A stretch of 64,000 bases of DNA, from positions 1-64,000 of the forward strand of contig NZ_JABAEX010000011.1 of the NCBI RefSeq assembly GCF_012843315.1, in the 5' to 3' direction. Below the pieces are notes generated by a model. The model did no database searches. It was not told the origin of the DNA and worked only from the letters and a program-made list of their open reading frames with translations. This document shows, piece after piece, positions 25,415 through 32,589 of this stretch (positions within the stretch are counted from its first letter, which is position 1; each line of letters begins with the position of its first letter). A program made the translations under genes and the position numbers. The stretch comes from Streptococcus sp. WB01_FAA12 (GTDB taxonomy: Bacteria; Bacillota; Bacilli; Lactobacillales; Streptococcaceae).

Positions 25415-26099
25415 CTTCTATTTCTTCAGTTGACATTTCTACAAACTTATTATCGGTAATATCTGACGGAAGGTACTGGATAATATACTCCAGTAATTCT
25501 TCTTCAGTATCAGCGATAAAGCCACTGCCTCCATCGATCTCCACTCCGTTACGGTCAAAAAGATTATAACCGTAAACGTAACCGTTGCAATAGTTAGAAT
25601 AGTCTTTAAGAGTCTGCTTCACATTAGAAGTAAGTTTCTGACGGAGTTCATCTGTAATCCGTTCACAACCATATTCTTTGTAAATATTCTCTTTAGTTTG
25701 CCATGCAAACCCAACTAAGCTACCATGTTTGCTGTCAAACCACTCACCTAAATAATAAGTGATTTTGTCGGTTTGTTCATATACTCGGATAGGAAAGGCG
25801 ATAATCCCTACTTTATCCAAAGTGGTACAAAGCGTATTGACAAATTCTTTAAGAGGTTTCCCTTCTGAACTTGCTTGCTCTTTCAATAAGTAGTATGCGC
25901 CTTCGCTCGTCTGAGCATCAAACCAATCATCTACTCCTTTGTAAGAGTGTTCTTGCATGCTTTCGTACCCATTATGAAAAATATTAAAGTTAAACGCAGT
26001 ATCCAAACTCATTGGGTTGGAAGTTTCGTCTATATTAGACTCTGCGTAAACTTGGATCATGTGGCCAGTGTTATTTTTGTAGTATTTTTCTTCAAACAT
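25404..26099 (-). CDS. Acidic hypothetical protein, anti-restriction-like context
   Basis: A 231-residue soluble acidic protein with many aromatic residues (NFNIFHNGYESMQEHSYKG; YSNYCNGYVYGYNLF). The C-terminus is very acidic (STEEIEAVA). No domain is recognised with certainty; its size, acidity and context resemble antirestriction proteins but no ArdA motif is visible. Start set at 26099, after GGAGGAAGAAAG, not at the in-frame ATG upstream that lies within the ribosome binding site. Confidence 0.6.
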   Translation of the reverse strand: MFEEKYYKNNTGHMIQVYAESNIDETSNPMSLDTAFNFNIFHNGYESMQEHSYKGVDDWFDAQTSEGAYYLLKEQASSEGKPLKEFVNTLCTTLDKVGIIAFPIRVYEQTDKITYYLGEWFDSKHGSLVGFAWQTKENIYKEYGCERITDELRQKLTSNVKQTLKDYSNYCNGYVYGYNLFDRNGVEIDGGSGFIADTEEELLEYIIQYLPSDITDNKFVEMSTEEIEAVA

Positions 26100-26114
26100 T
26101 CTTTCTTCCTCCAT

Positions 26115-26130
26115 ATCTGCTGATGCAGAC
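26115..26130 (-). other. Mini-hairpin preceding a Shine-Dalgarno site
   Basis: GTCTGC-ATCA-GCAGAT on the minus strand, directly before ATGGAGGAAG of the 26099 start. Sequence differs from the other mini-hairpins but the stem is kept. Confidence 0.65.
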
Positions 26131-26142
26131 TTACTAAAACCA

Positions 26143-26178
26143 AAAGACTATGCAAGTATCATCACGCGCATAGTCTTT
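26143..26178 (-). terminator. Repeated GACTATG hairpin (internal attenuator)
   Basis: AGACTATGC and GCATAGTCT arms with A and T runs outside. It lies between two co-oriented genes of one operon, so it is more likely a partial terminator or processing site than a full stop. Copies at 28.13, 30.31 and 50.67 kb. Confidence 0.6.
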
Positions 26179-26195
26179 CTTTCCATTAACAGTTA

Positions 26196-26525
26196 TTACA
26201 CTCCGCAAGCATAAGCTCTTTCAAGTGCTAGTTCCAAAGCTAACCGACGCTCTAACCGAGGTCGAAAGTAGTCTGGAAAATCTCTAGGCGACATTTCTTC
26301 CATACCGTCCACAAAGAACTTTCCAGATTGGTCGTCATAGATGATGAACCTCCAACCCTCTTTCGCATGAGCAAAGGGGTTGATTTTGAGTTTTTCAAAG
26401 TTCTTGAAATCCTCATCGGTCATTCCATGAAGAGCGACACTGTAGCCAGCTTTTAGCAAGCTATTGTATCGCAATCTAGCACTTTTCAAGTCATTGCCTG
26501 AATTGTTGTAAATACAATTTAACAT
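26196..26525 (-). CDS. Hypothetical protein, 109 residues
   Basis: A soluble protein with NNSGNDLKSARLRYNSLLKAG at the start and an Arg/Leu-rich C-terminal helix (RPRLERRLALELALERAYA). No family recognised. It has a GGAGGAAGT site and a mini-hairpin in front. Neighbour of the acidic paralogue pair and a RadC gene further upstream. Confidence 0.6.
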   Translation of the reverse strand: MLNCIYNNSGNDLKSARLRYNSLLKAGYSVALHGMTDEDFKNFEKLKINPFAHAKEGWRFIIYDDQSGKFFVDGMEEMSPRDFPDYFRPRLERRLALELALERAYACGV

Positions 26526-26539
26526 TTTACTTCCTCCAT

Positions 26540-26556
26540 ACTATCTTTCTGATAGT
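26540..26556 (-). other. Mini-hairpin preceding a Shine-Dalgarno site
   Basis: ACTATC-AGAAA-GATAGT on the minus strand, just before ATGGAGGAAGT of the 26525 start. Confidence 0.65.
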
Positions 26557-26569
26557 TTTCTTTATATGA

Positions 26570-26836
26570 CTACTGTGTTATCCTTTTGGATAACGACAAC
26601 GATAGAAACTTTCGTTTCTCTTCTGCTTGTCTTATCAGTGTGCTATCTAGTAGGCTTGTGACTGCATTTACTTCACAAGGGTAGAACTGATAACGGATAA
26701 TAGGTGTATCTTTTGCATTGAATGCAGTAAATAGCACCATACCAGTTCCATTATAGTTGTCCTCTAGTTTGTAGTAAGTAAAGCCCTTTCTCTGGCACAA
26801 GTGATAGACAAGCTCGATCTGCTCTTTACGCTCCAT
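26570..26836 (-). CDS. Hypothetical protein, 88 residues
   Basis: A small mixed protein (KGFTYYKLEDNYNGTGMVLFTAF), with no hydrophobic helix. GGAGGAAGC precedes the start. It is 12 bp from the upstream gene. No recognised family. Confidence 0.6.
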   Translation of the reverse strand: MERKEQIELVYHLCQRKGFTYYKLEDNYNGTGMVLFTAFNAKDTPIIRYQFYPCEVNAVTSLLDSTLIRQAEEKRKFLSLSLSKRITQ

Positions 26837-26848
26837 AGCTTCCTCCTT

Positions 26849-27160
26849 TTAATGAGCGAGTACAGGTGCCCAAAGGTCTCGGATTTCCTGTACTTTTTTA
26901 AAAGTACCTCTACGGTCAATTAACGTATCTACGAGATAGTCAGAACCGTAAACCTCTTTGTAGGCTTTAAACATCCTCTCTTCAATTTCATTGAATTGAG
27001 ATTGCTGCTCTTCTACAAGTTGGTTGTTGAGGTTAGAAAGGTATTTTTTGTACTCTTTCTGGAAGATAGCATTCAGACGCGCGTGGTCTGAGAGATACCA
27101 TTCAAGAGCGTACTCTCGATAGTTCTTCTTCAGCCACCGTGCTTTTTCTAAATCAGTCAT
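26849..27160 (-). CDS. Hypothetical helical protein, 103 residues
   Basis: An almost wholly helical, charged protein (YKKYLSNLNNQLVEEQQSQF then EERMFKAYKEVYG), possibly a coiled coil. An AAGGAGGGATGAT site supports the start. No family recognised; same operon. Confidence 0.6.
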   Translation of the reverse strand: MTDLEKARWLKKNYREYALEWYLSDHARLNAIFQKEYKKYLSNLNNQLVEEQQSQFNEIEERMFKAYKEVYGSDYLVDTLIDRRGTFKKVQEIRDLWAPVLAH

Positions 27161-27174
27161 ATCATCCCTCCTTC

Positions 27175-27381
27175 TTAATGACGTACATAGTCCAGAATAG
27201 ACATAGCAATCGCCAATATTGAGAAAGGAACGATTAGAACTGCGATAGATAGCATCCTAAATGCTTTTTTATTTTGGAGCATTCTACGGATAACCATAAA
27301 GACGATTATCCCAAAGAATACGTTTGTCATTACTTGTACCATCGAATGATAGTACAAAGTTTGTAATTCAGTGTAATTCAT
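27175..27381 (-). CDS. Small two-helix membrane protein
   Basis: A 68-residue protein with hydrophobic helices at about 16-33 and 43-62 and a basic connecting loop (RRMLQNKKAFR). GGAGGAAGTATA precedes the ATG and a mini-hairpin lies before that. Function unknown. Confidence 0.65.
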   Translation of the reverse strand: MNYTELQTLYYHSMVQVMTNVFFGIIVFMVIRRMLQNKKAFRMLSIAVLIVPFSILAIAMSILDYVRH

Positions 27382-27394
27382 TATACTTCCTCCA

Positions 27395-27410
27395 TATCCG
27401 TTTTTACGGA
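27395..27410 (-). other. Mini-hairpin preceding a Shine-Dalgarno site
   Basis: GTCCGT-AAAA-ACGGAT on the minus strand, just before ATGGAGGAAGT of the 27381 start. Confidence 0.65.
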
Positions 27411-27416
27411 CTTCCT

Positions 27417-28082
27417 TTAATCAAACAGATAATCTTGCTCTCTAAATGAGTAGTACGTATCTCTACCTACTACAATATGGTCGAGCAAGACAATTTCAAA
27501 TAGCTTTGAGCATTCCATGAGAACTTTTGTAAAATCTCTATCTTGGTTACTTGGTACAACGTGCCCAGACGGATGATTATGCGCTACAATGATAGAGGAC
27601 GCATTACATCTCACTGCATACCGTAGAATGTCTGACGGTGATGCCACTGAGCGTTTATTGCTTCCGATAGAAATAGTACGTTCGTCGATAATCTCATTTT
27701 GAGTATTAAGATAGACCGCCATTAGATGCTCTTGCTCTTTTGAGCCAATTTGAGCAATCAACTTAGCACCAAAACTCTTGCTACTAAAGACAGCTTTTCT
27801 TTCAGACTTCTTAACCAATGAGCGCTTTAGGATTTCAGCTATGGATACAAGTGCTTGTGCTTCTTGTTCTTCAAGACCAAAGTCCATAAGCTCTGTAACA
27901 GAAACGGTATCTATGCGAGCAAAAAAACCTCTTTTGTCGAGCATTTTTCTTGCTACCTCATAGACTTCAGTCCTATTCAATCGTCCACGTGTTAAGTTCT
28001 CTAGCATAGATGCGAATAAATCTTCATCTTCCATGCTTTCTGCTATTTGGATATTCTCTGTAATACCTGTTACTGCTTTCAT
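27417..28082 (-). CDS. radC: RadC-like JAMM-domain DNA repair protein
   Basis: A 221-residue RadC/MPN-domain protein. The metal-binding motif HNHPSGHVVPSNQD (about residue 165) is the family signature, with an upstream Glu and VAVYLN-type strand (LMAVYLNTQNEI). The N-terminal helical part has HhH-like features. Plasmid and phage RadC homologues are common in recombination cassettes but their activity is still uncertain. The start ATG at 28082 is chosen because GGAGGAAGTAAC precedes it. Confidence 0.9.
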   Translation of the reverse strand: MKAVTGITENIQIAESMEDEDLFASMLENLTRGRLNRTEVYEVARKMLDKRGFFARIDTVSVTELMDFGLEEQEAQALVSIAEILKRSLVKKSERKAVFSSKSFGAKLIAQIGSKEQEHLMAVYLNTQNEIIDERTISIGSNKRSVASPSDILRYAVRCNASSIIVAHNHPSGHVVPSNQDRDFTKVLMECSKLFEIVLLDHIVVGRDTYYSFREQDYLFD

Positions 28083-28097
28083 GTTACTTCCTCCATA

Positions 28098-28114
28098 CAA
28101 TAGCTCTGCTATTG
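28098..28114 (-). other. Mini-hairpin preceding a Shine-Dalgarno site
   Basis: CAATAGC-AGA-GCTATTG on the minus strand, just before TATGGAGGAAGT of the radC start. Confidence 0.65.
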
Positions 28115-28130
28115 CTTTTTTAAAAACCAA

Positions 28131-28166
28131 AAGACTATGCGCGTGATACCTTGCATAGTCTTTCTT
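28131..28166 (-). terminator. Repeated GACTATG hairpin (internal attenuator)
   Basis: Second copy of the hairpin, between the ERF and radC genes: AGACTATGC with GCATAGTCT and T-rich flanks. Its loop GCGTGATACCTT is shared with the copy at 30.31 kb. Confidence 0.6.
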
Positions 28167-28190
28167 TCCTTTATAAAATTACTAATCTAC

Positions 28191-29204
28191 TTACTTCCCG
28201 CTAGCTTTATCGCGAACGAATGTACTCATTTCGCGGATAGCCTCTTCATGAGTCATTGCAGTCCATTCTGCGAGTTGTTCATCAGTAGCACCAAATTGTT
28301 TGGCACTATCTAAACCACTCTGGAAAACGACACTCATGTCGCGTTTAGGCGCTTTTGGGATAGCCATAGTTTCCACTACGCTTGATTTTGTTTCAGTCGT
28401 ATGTGTTTGGCCCACTTGTTCTGTTGGTTCAGTAGTCGCTTGTGGTGTTTCCACTTGCTCTACTGGGTTTGTTTCAACAGTTTGTGTTTTTTCTACAACT
28501 GGTTCAACAACTGATTTTGTTTCTGGCTTTGGTTGTTCTGCTACTGGTTGAGTAGTTTCAACTGGTTTAGCCTGCCCTTGTGCTTGTTGTGGTTGGCGAG
28601 GTGCTTGTTGCGCTTGACGTGGCACTTGTTTAGCAGCTGGTTGTTTACTCTTATAGTTGTTATAAGAGTTGTTCATAGTTGCTACTTGAGCGTCGTCGTC
28701 GTCGTCACCCTCAATCCCAAGTAGTTGGCACGCGCCATAACGACGTAGATACGTCATCACACTACCTGCTTGCTTCGCATCGTTCATATTATAGAACAAT
28801 GGAATGCTCTCGTGAGCGATCTCAGCGCCAGACTTGTGACTCAAGGTGCTAACAATAGTCACCATCGCTCCATTACCATTCAATGAATAGTTTGGATGCT
28901 GACTAAAGTAGATCCCCTCAGCGTTAAGCGCTGGGACAGTTGCAGCTAAAACATCGCTCAATTTAGCGAAGTTATAGGTGTAGTTTCCACCAGATTTAGT
29001 AGGAATATTAGCTTTCCCACTTTTCTTAACCTGGTCGAAGTTGGCTTGCGCACGAGCAAGAGCCTCAAACAATTCAGACCTATCTGTATTTTCAACAGGT
29101 TCTAAGCCTTCAATGTTTTCTTTAACCTTTAAAGCAACTTCAGCGTCGATAAGACGTTGAAGTAAATCAGTGTTTTGTTCAAAATTTGCGTTAGTATTAG
29201 TCAT
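28191..29204 (-). CDS. erf: ERF-family single-strand annealing protein
   Basis: A 337-residue protein. Residues about 40-165 fit the ERF superfamily of phage recombinases: ELFEALARAQANFDQVKKSG, the aromatic strand NYTYNFAKLSDVLAATVPAL and MTYLRRYGACQLLGIEGDDDDD, a typical end of the core. Residues 190-290 are a low-complexity Pro/Gln/Thr/Val linker (many VE, TQ and AQ repeats) before a short C-terminal helix. It anneals single-stranded DNA, and works with SSB and the nuclease encoded just upstream. The acidic run encodes a repeated GTC-type tract. Confidence 0.85.
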   Translation of the reverse strand: MTNTNANFEQNTDLLQRLIDAEVALKVKENIEGLEPVENTDRSELFEALARAQANFDQVKKSGKANIPTKSGGNYTYNFAKLSDVLAATVPALNAEGIYFSQHPNYSLNGNGAMVTIVSTLSHKSGAEIAHESIPLFYNMNDAKQAGSVMTYLRRYGACQLLGIEGDDDDDAQVATMNNSYNNYKSKQPAAKQVPRQAQQAPRQPQQAQGQAKPVETTQPVAEQPKPETKSVVEPVVEKTQTVETNPVEQVETPQATTEPTEQVGQTHTTETKSSVVETMAIPKAPKRDMSVVFQSGLDSAKQFGATDEQLAEWTAMTHEEAIREMSTFVRDKASGK

Positions 29205-29218
29205 TTCTATTCCTCCAT

Positions 29219-29234
29219 ATCTGTATAAACAGAC
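29219..29234 (-). other. Mini-hairpin preceding a Shine-Dalgarno site
   Basis: GTCTGT-TTAT-ACAGAT on the minus strand, just before ATGGAGGAATAG of the ERF start. Confidence 0.6.
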
Positions 29235-29238
29235 TTTA

Positions 29239-30081
29239 TTATTTTTCTAGTAGTTCATCGAGCGTGATAGCTCTTTCCAATTTCTTGTGAGTTAAGCAAA
29301 AATCACAATGCCCACAACCGTCTGGTGTAGCACCGTCAAGAAACACTTCGCGGATAAGTTCAGCGTGTGCTTCAAATTGTTCTCTGCCTACTTCCAAGAT
29401 GTCATCAGTTATAGCAAGGATTTCCTTGTCTGGTACTCCCTCTTTGCTGACTGCGACAATGTACGGAGTAAATTCATATCCGTATTGCTGCATTAGCAAC
29501 TCTCTATAAACGTACATCTGCATATGATAGCTATATTCTACAATGTTGTAGATAGCTTGCTTCGTGTACGTTTTAAGAGTAGGTGAATACGCTTCTTTCC
29601 GAATAGACTCCATTGTCTTTAAATCGACAAAGTAAGCCTTGGAAATATTCAGACTGTCAACCTTTGCTTTAAAAGGTATTCCTTCCAACTCACCTGTAAG
29701 GATAGCTTCTTTAATAACGATATCGTCCTCAGTTCCATGATAAAATGCGTTAAACAATTCATCTTTCTCTAAGGTCTTAATCATTGTATCAGCTATCTTA
29801 AAGGCGGTCTTTAGCTTACCTTTGGTAGCTCCCCTATTAGAAACCAACTCTGCTCCATTCTCGTCTAAGATTTTAGCGTGAGCTTCTTCACTCTCAAAGT
29901 AAGAGTGAACGTAGTTTCCTAACAAAAGAGCGTCCGTAGACTTTTTCCCTTTCCAGAACCCAAGGTCAATAGCTTGTTGCCTTAACGGACAAGCTATGTA
30001 CTCCTTGAATCTACTATTAGACATATAGAATACATCATCATAGTAGTTTTTCTCCGTTAATATTGGTAGTTCCATTTCCAT
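29239..30081 (-). CDS. PD-(D/E)XK exonuclease-like protein
   Basis: A 280-residue protein of the RecE/exonuclease VIII-like (DUF3799) group. Signatures: MSNSRFKEYIACPLRQQAIDL at the N-terminus, LGNYVHSYFES, the catalytic FVDLKTM (Asp and Lys of the PD-(D/E)XK core, about residue 170), QMYVYRELL, and a C-terminal CGHCDFC cluster. It likely resects DNA to feed the ERF annealing protein, as in phage two-component recombination systems. Cas4-like cysteines are present but no CRISPR adaptation genes are nearby. Confidence 0.85.
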   Translation of the reverse strand: MEMELPILTEKNYYDDVFYMSNSRFKEYIACPLRQQAIDLGFWKGKKSTDALLLGNYVHSYFESEEAHAKILDENGAELVSNRGATKGKLKTAFKIADTMIKTLEKDELFNAFYHGTEDDIVIKEAILTGELEGIPFKAKVDSLNISKAYFVDLKTMESIRKEAYSPTLKTYTKQAIYNIVEYSYHMQMYVYRELLMQQYGYEFTPYIVAVSKEGVPDKEILAITDDILEVGREQFEAHAELIREVFLDGATPDGCGHCDFCLTHKKLERAITLDELLEK

Positions 30082-30094
30082 AAAACTACCTCTA

Positions 30095-30265
30095 TTATTG
30101 GTACTTGACTACGAAAGTAACATCCTCAAGGAAGTCCTCCAATGCGCGTTTTGACGCATTAGTATTAACAAGTAGGTCAAGTTGACCTTTTGATAAACTT
30201 CTTGTGCTATCGCTTTTGATTGCAGAAATCTTTGATTCGATTTTTTTTACTAGACTAGTTTCCAT
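30095..30265 (-). CDS. Small hypothetical protein, 56 residues
   Basis: A short gene between the exonuclease and SSB genes: METSLVKKIESKISAIKSD and a C-terminus ending DVTFVVKYQ. ATG preceded by GGAGGAAGTTAAAA and by a mini-hairpin. The protein is helical and charged. Its position suggests an accessory of the recombination module. Confidence 0.65.
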   Translation of the reverse strand: METSLVKKIESKISAIKSDSTRSLSKGQLDLLVNTNASKRALEDFLEDVTFVVKYQ

Positions 30266-30281
30266 TTTTAACTTCCTCCAT

Positions 30282-30298
30282 ACTATCTTTTAGATAGC
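30282..30298 (-). other. Mini-hairpin preceding a Shine-Dalgarno site
   Basis: GCTATC-TAAAA-GATAGT on the minus strand, just before ATGGAGGAAGT. The same hairpin occurs on the plus strand in front of the PcfK-like gene at 50747. Confidence 0.65.
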
Positions 30299-30310
30299 TT
30301 TTTTAATACA

Positions 30311-30346
30311 AAAAGACTATGCGCGTGATACCTTGCATAGTCTTTT
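30311..30346 (-). terminator. Repeated GACTATG hairpin (internal attenuator)
   Basis: Third copy of the AGACTATGC/GCATAGTCT hairpin, with seven T residues on the plus strand and a five-T run on the minus strand, between the SSB and 56-residue genes. Confidence 0.6.
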
Positions 30347-30388
30347 TTTCCTTTACATTACATTATAAGTTATTTTTGATTTTTTAGA

Positions 30389-30799
30389 TTAGAATGGTAA
30401 ATCGTCGTCTATTGGGAAACCTCCTCCAAACGCATCACCAAAACCTTGTGTCTGTTCCATACCTTGACCTTGATTATCGTCACGTTTTGTCAAATTGACA
30501 AACGAATTAACAATAACCTCGGTCACATAGATACGTTGACCTTGCGGATTATCGTAACTACGAGTACGTAGAACTCCGTCTACGGACACGATATAACCTT
30601 TCTTAATCCAGTTCGAGAATCGCTCTGCGTTCTCTCCCCAGATTACAAGGCGGATGAAATCCGCTTCGCGTTCGCCGTTAGCGCTCTTGTACGGGCGATT
30701 AACGGCGAGTGTTACTTGTGCCACTGCTTTATTGTCTTTCGTGTAACGAAGTTCTGCTTCTGACGTAGTACGTCCAATCAAAATTACCTTATTGTACAT
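30389..30799 (-). CDS. ssb: Single-stranded DNA-binding protein
   Basis: A 136-residue SSB. The OB-fold starts MYNKVILIGRTTSEAELRYT, typical of bacterial SSB, with FIRLVIWGENAERFSNWIKKG in the middle. The C-terminal tail is acidic and ends DDDLPF, the peptide that recruits partner proteins. It protects incoming or replicating single strands and is placed early in the leader-driven operon, as plasmid SSBs often are in leading regions. Confidence 0.95.
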   Translation of the reverse strand: MYNKVILIGRTTSEAELRYTKDNKAVAQVTLAVNRPYKSANGEREADFIRLVIWGENAERFSNWIKKGYIVSVDGVLRTRSYDNPQGQRIYVTEVIVNSFVNLTKRDDNQGQGMEQTQGFGDAFGGGFPIDDDLPF

Positions 30800-30811
30800 G
30801 TTTTCCTCCTT

Positions 30812-30825
30812 GCCTATCTTTAGGC
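30812..30825 (-). other. Mini-hairpin preceding a Shine-Dalgarno site
   Basis: GCCTA-AAGA-TAGGC on the minus strand, immediately before AAGGAGGAAAAC of ssb. Confidence 0.6.
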
Positions 30826-30863
30826 TTTTAAAATAAATAAATAAATTAACAACAGAACACTTT

Positions 30864-31226
30864 TTAAAGTGTACTCAACAACTGCTCGAACTCTTCTGAG
30901 CTCAGCAAGTCGTCATCGTCTTTCCGTGGTTGAAAAGGCACGATCTCAGATGCAGGTTTCTTTTTATCACCTAAACGGTAACGACGTCCGTTTAGTAGCG
31001 TACCTAACTTGTAGTCCAATCTAGGAAGATTTTCTCTACCCTTGATCGTGTCATTAGACACTCGTAAATCAAGGAGACTATCTTGACCTAGCATTTTTTC
31101 GCTAGCCCACTCGCTAGGAGTGAGTTCGGTCAATGAGATTGCGTCCCAGAAAGTTCTGCGTCGAGCAGTTCTCTGTTGTTTACGTGCGCTCACATAAGCG
31201 CGTGCTGTTCTAAAATTATTAAACAT
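30864..31226 (-). CDS. Basic hypothetical protein, first gene of operon
   Basis: A 120-residue Arg-rich protein (YVSARKQQRTARRRTFWD near the N-terminus) with an acidic C-terminus. No family recognised. It is the first gene downstream of the 460-nt leader at 31266-31725 and has a mini-hairpin and AAGGAGGAAGTT before the ATG. First position and charge suggest a nucleic-acid-binding role, which is inference. Confidence 0.65.
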   Translation of the reverse strand: MFNNFRTARAYVSARKQQRTARRRTFWDAISLTELTPSEWASEKMLGQDSLLDLRVSNDTIKGRENLPRLDYKLGTLLNGRRYRLGDKKKPASEIVPFQPRKDDDDLLSSEEFEQLLSTL

Positions 31227-31238
31227 AACTTCCTCCTT

Positions 31239-31257
31239 ACCTATCTTATTGATAGGC
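31239..31257 (-). other. Mini-hairpin preceding a Shine-Dalgarno site
   Basis: GCCTATC-AATAA-GATAGGT on the minus strand, just before AAGGAGGAAGTT of the first operon gene. Confidence 0.65.
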
Positions 31258-31265
31258 TTTATATA

Positions 31266-31725
31266 TTTCTATTTTTTCCATGAGATAATGTATTCTCGAC
31301 ACCTATCAATTCAACATTACCTAGAGCTACCATAGGCTTGACCATCATCCACACGGACAAAAGCCTCACCTACCCCTACACTGTTGTCTTTTAAACACGA
31401 AAAAAAGAGCCTACAACTCAATACACCTATTTCCCTCAGTCCCTATCCAGTAAGTCCTAGAGTTACTCTCTATGTTCTGAGAACATAGAGAAAATAAGTG
31501 GTTAAATCTTCTGCTCTTTACAATTCTTTCAATATCTAAAAACAACTCATGCAATACACGACACTAAAACACCAAGCACGGATTGGTTTTGTATCAAAAC
31601 AAGTTTTAGTTGAAAACAAGTAATCTGCTTTAGAAAAATAAAATGTTCTAAAGGCTATGCAGTTACAAGAAGTTTTTATCCAGACACCTGTCCAGACAGA
31701 CATATCATAGCGACAAGTCTTGAAA
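31266..31725 (-). repeat. 460-nt transcribed leader, copy A (inverted repeat)
   Basis: The minus-strand sequence from 31725 to 31266 is nearly identical to the plus strand at 48816-49277. Only scattered substitutions are seen, roughly 20. Each copy begins shortly after an identical-looking promoter and ends at the mini-hairpin of the first gene. It contains the palindrome CTCTATGTTCTNAGAACATAGAG core and many inverted pairs. No ORF is conserved, so it is read as a structured RNA leader or ssDNA element. Confidence 0.85.
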
Positions 31726-31750
31726 GTAAAAAATAAATATTTACTCTCTT

Positions 31751-31779
31751 AGTATATCATACCTCTCCCCTCATGGCAA
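31751..31779 (-). promoter_or_regulatory. Promoter of leader copy A
   Basis: On the minus strand TTGCCA (31774-31779) and TATACT (31751-31756), 17 bp apart, with extended TGA. Leader copy B has the same -35, -10 and spacing although the rest of the spacer differs. Confidence 0.8.
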
Positions 31780-31823
31780 GCATAAAAAAAATAAAAATAA
31801 TTAAGATAACACCGTTTAAATAG

Positions 31824-31852
31824 TTGCCGTACGTCATATATTATGATATAAT
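31824..31852 (+). promoter_or_regulatory. Promoter of the rightward accessory operon
   Basis: TTGCCG and TATAAT, 17 bp apart, extended -10 TGA. Nearly the same as the promoter at 22904-22932. Confidence 0.85.
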
Positions 31853-31870
31853 ACTTATATAGAGAAAGGA

Positions 31871-31884
31871 AAGGCGAAAGCCTT
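31871..31884 (+). other. Mini-hairpin preceding a Shine-Dalgarno site
   Basis: AAGGC-GAAA-GCCTT, with a GNRA-type loop, just before AAAGGAAGT of the GIY-YIG gene. Confidence 0.65.
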
Positions 31885-31898
31885 AAAGGAAGTTAAAT

Positions 31899-32576
31899 GT
31901 GACAAATTGGTTTGTAAGGATAAATCATAGAAAGTACAATAAAGATGCTTTCTATTCAGAACAAACAGAGCGTAAATTGTACTATGATTTAGACACGAAA
32001 AAAGACGTATTAGCTCAGATTAAAAAGGACTACCCAGAATACTTTTCTGAGAAAGTCCCTCAACGTTCTGTTGAAGGTGAGTTGTTTTATGTCAACATTT
32101 ATGAACTGGTCGAACATTGGGAAACTTATTGGACTGAACCGGTTCCATGCAAATACTGTGGTTTAAATCCAGTTACTAGAATTGATTTAAAAAACAACGG
32201 TCATAGCAACCTCTACTTCTGTTGCCAAGAACATAGCGATCAGTATTACGCTGACAAACTTGCTGAAGATACAAGGACTTATCGTGAAGGTGAGCTAATT
32301 GGTTTTATCTACAAGATAACCCAAAAAGAAACAGGTCGAGTATATATAGGCAAGACCGTCAATCATCCAATCTTTCGCTGGTTTCAACATTTCAAAGCGC
32401 AATCTGATAGCTACTTCCATGAAGTAATGAAAGATAGCGACATAACAGATTGGACGTATGAAGTTATAGACGTACTGAAAGAAGGTTCAGAAAAAGATTT
32501 ACTGGAGTTAGAAAGCAAGTACATAGCTGAGTACAATGCAACAGACCGTGAGTACGGATTTAATACTAAAAATTAA
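31899..32576 (+). CDS. GIY-YIG domain protein with zinc-finger-like N-terminus
   Basis: A 225-residue protein, start GTG at 31899. Residues 80-125 contain CKYCG and FCCQEH, which could bind zinc. A GIY-YIG nuclease domain follows at about 135-215: GFIYKITQKETGRVYIGKTV carries the Tyr-Tyr signature and the ELESKYIAEYNA Glu is the catalytic acid. Phage and plasmid GIY-YIG proteins cut foreign or own DNA. It is the first gene of an operon with YopX-like proteins and a methylase, so it may be a homing-type or defence nuclease; unproven. Confidence 0.85.
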   Translation: MTNWFVRINHRKYNKDAFYSEQTERKLYYDLDTKKDVLAQIKKDYPEYFSEKVPQRSVEGELFYVNIYELVEHWETYWTEPVPCKYCGLNPVTRIDLKNNGHSNLYFCCQEHSDQYYADKLAEDTRTYREGELIGFIYKITQKETGRVYIGKTVNHPIFRWFQHFKAQSDSYFHEVMKDSDITDWTYEVIDVLKEGSEKDLLELESKYIAEYNATDREYGFNTKN

Positions 32577-32589
32577 AAGGGGGGACACA

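Noticed and set aside
29239-30081. Cas4 of a CRISPR system
   Set aside because: Although a PD-(D/E)XK nuclease with cysteines, its motifs and ERF/SSB neighbours fit a recombination exonuclease; the array is 30 kb away and has no Cas1.
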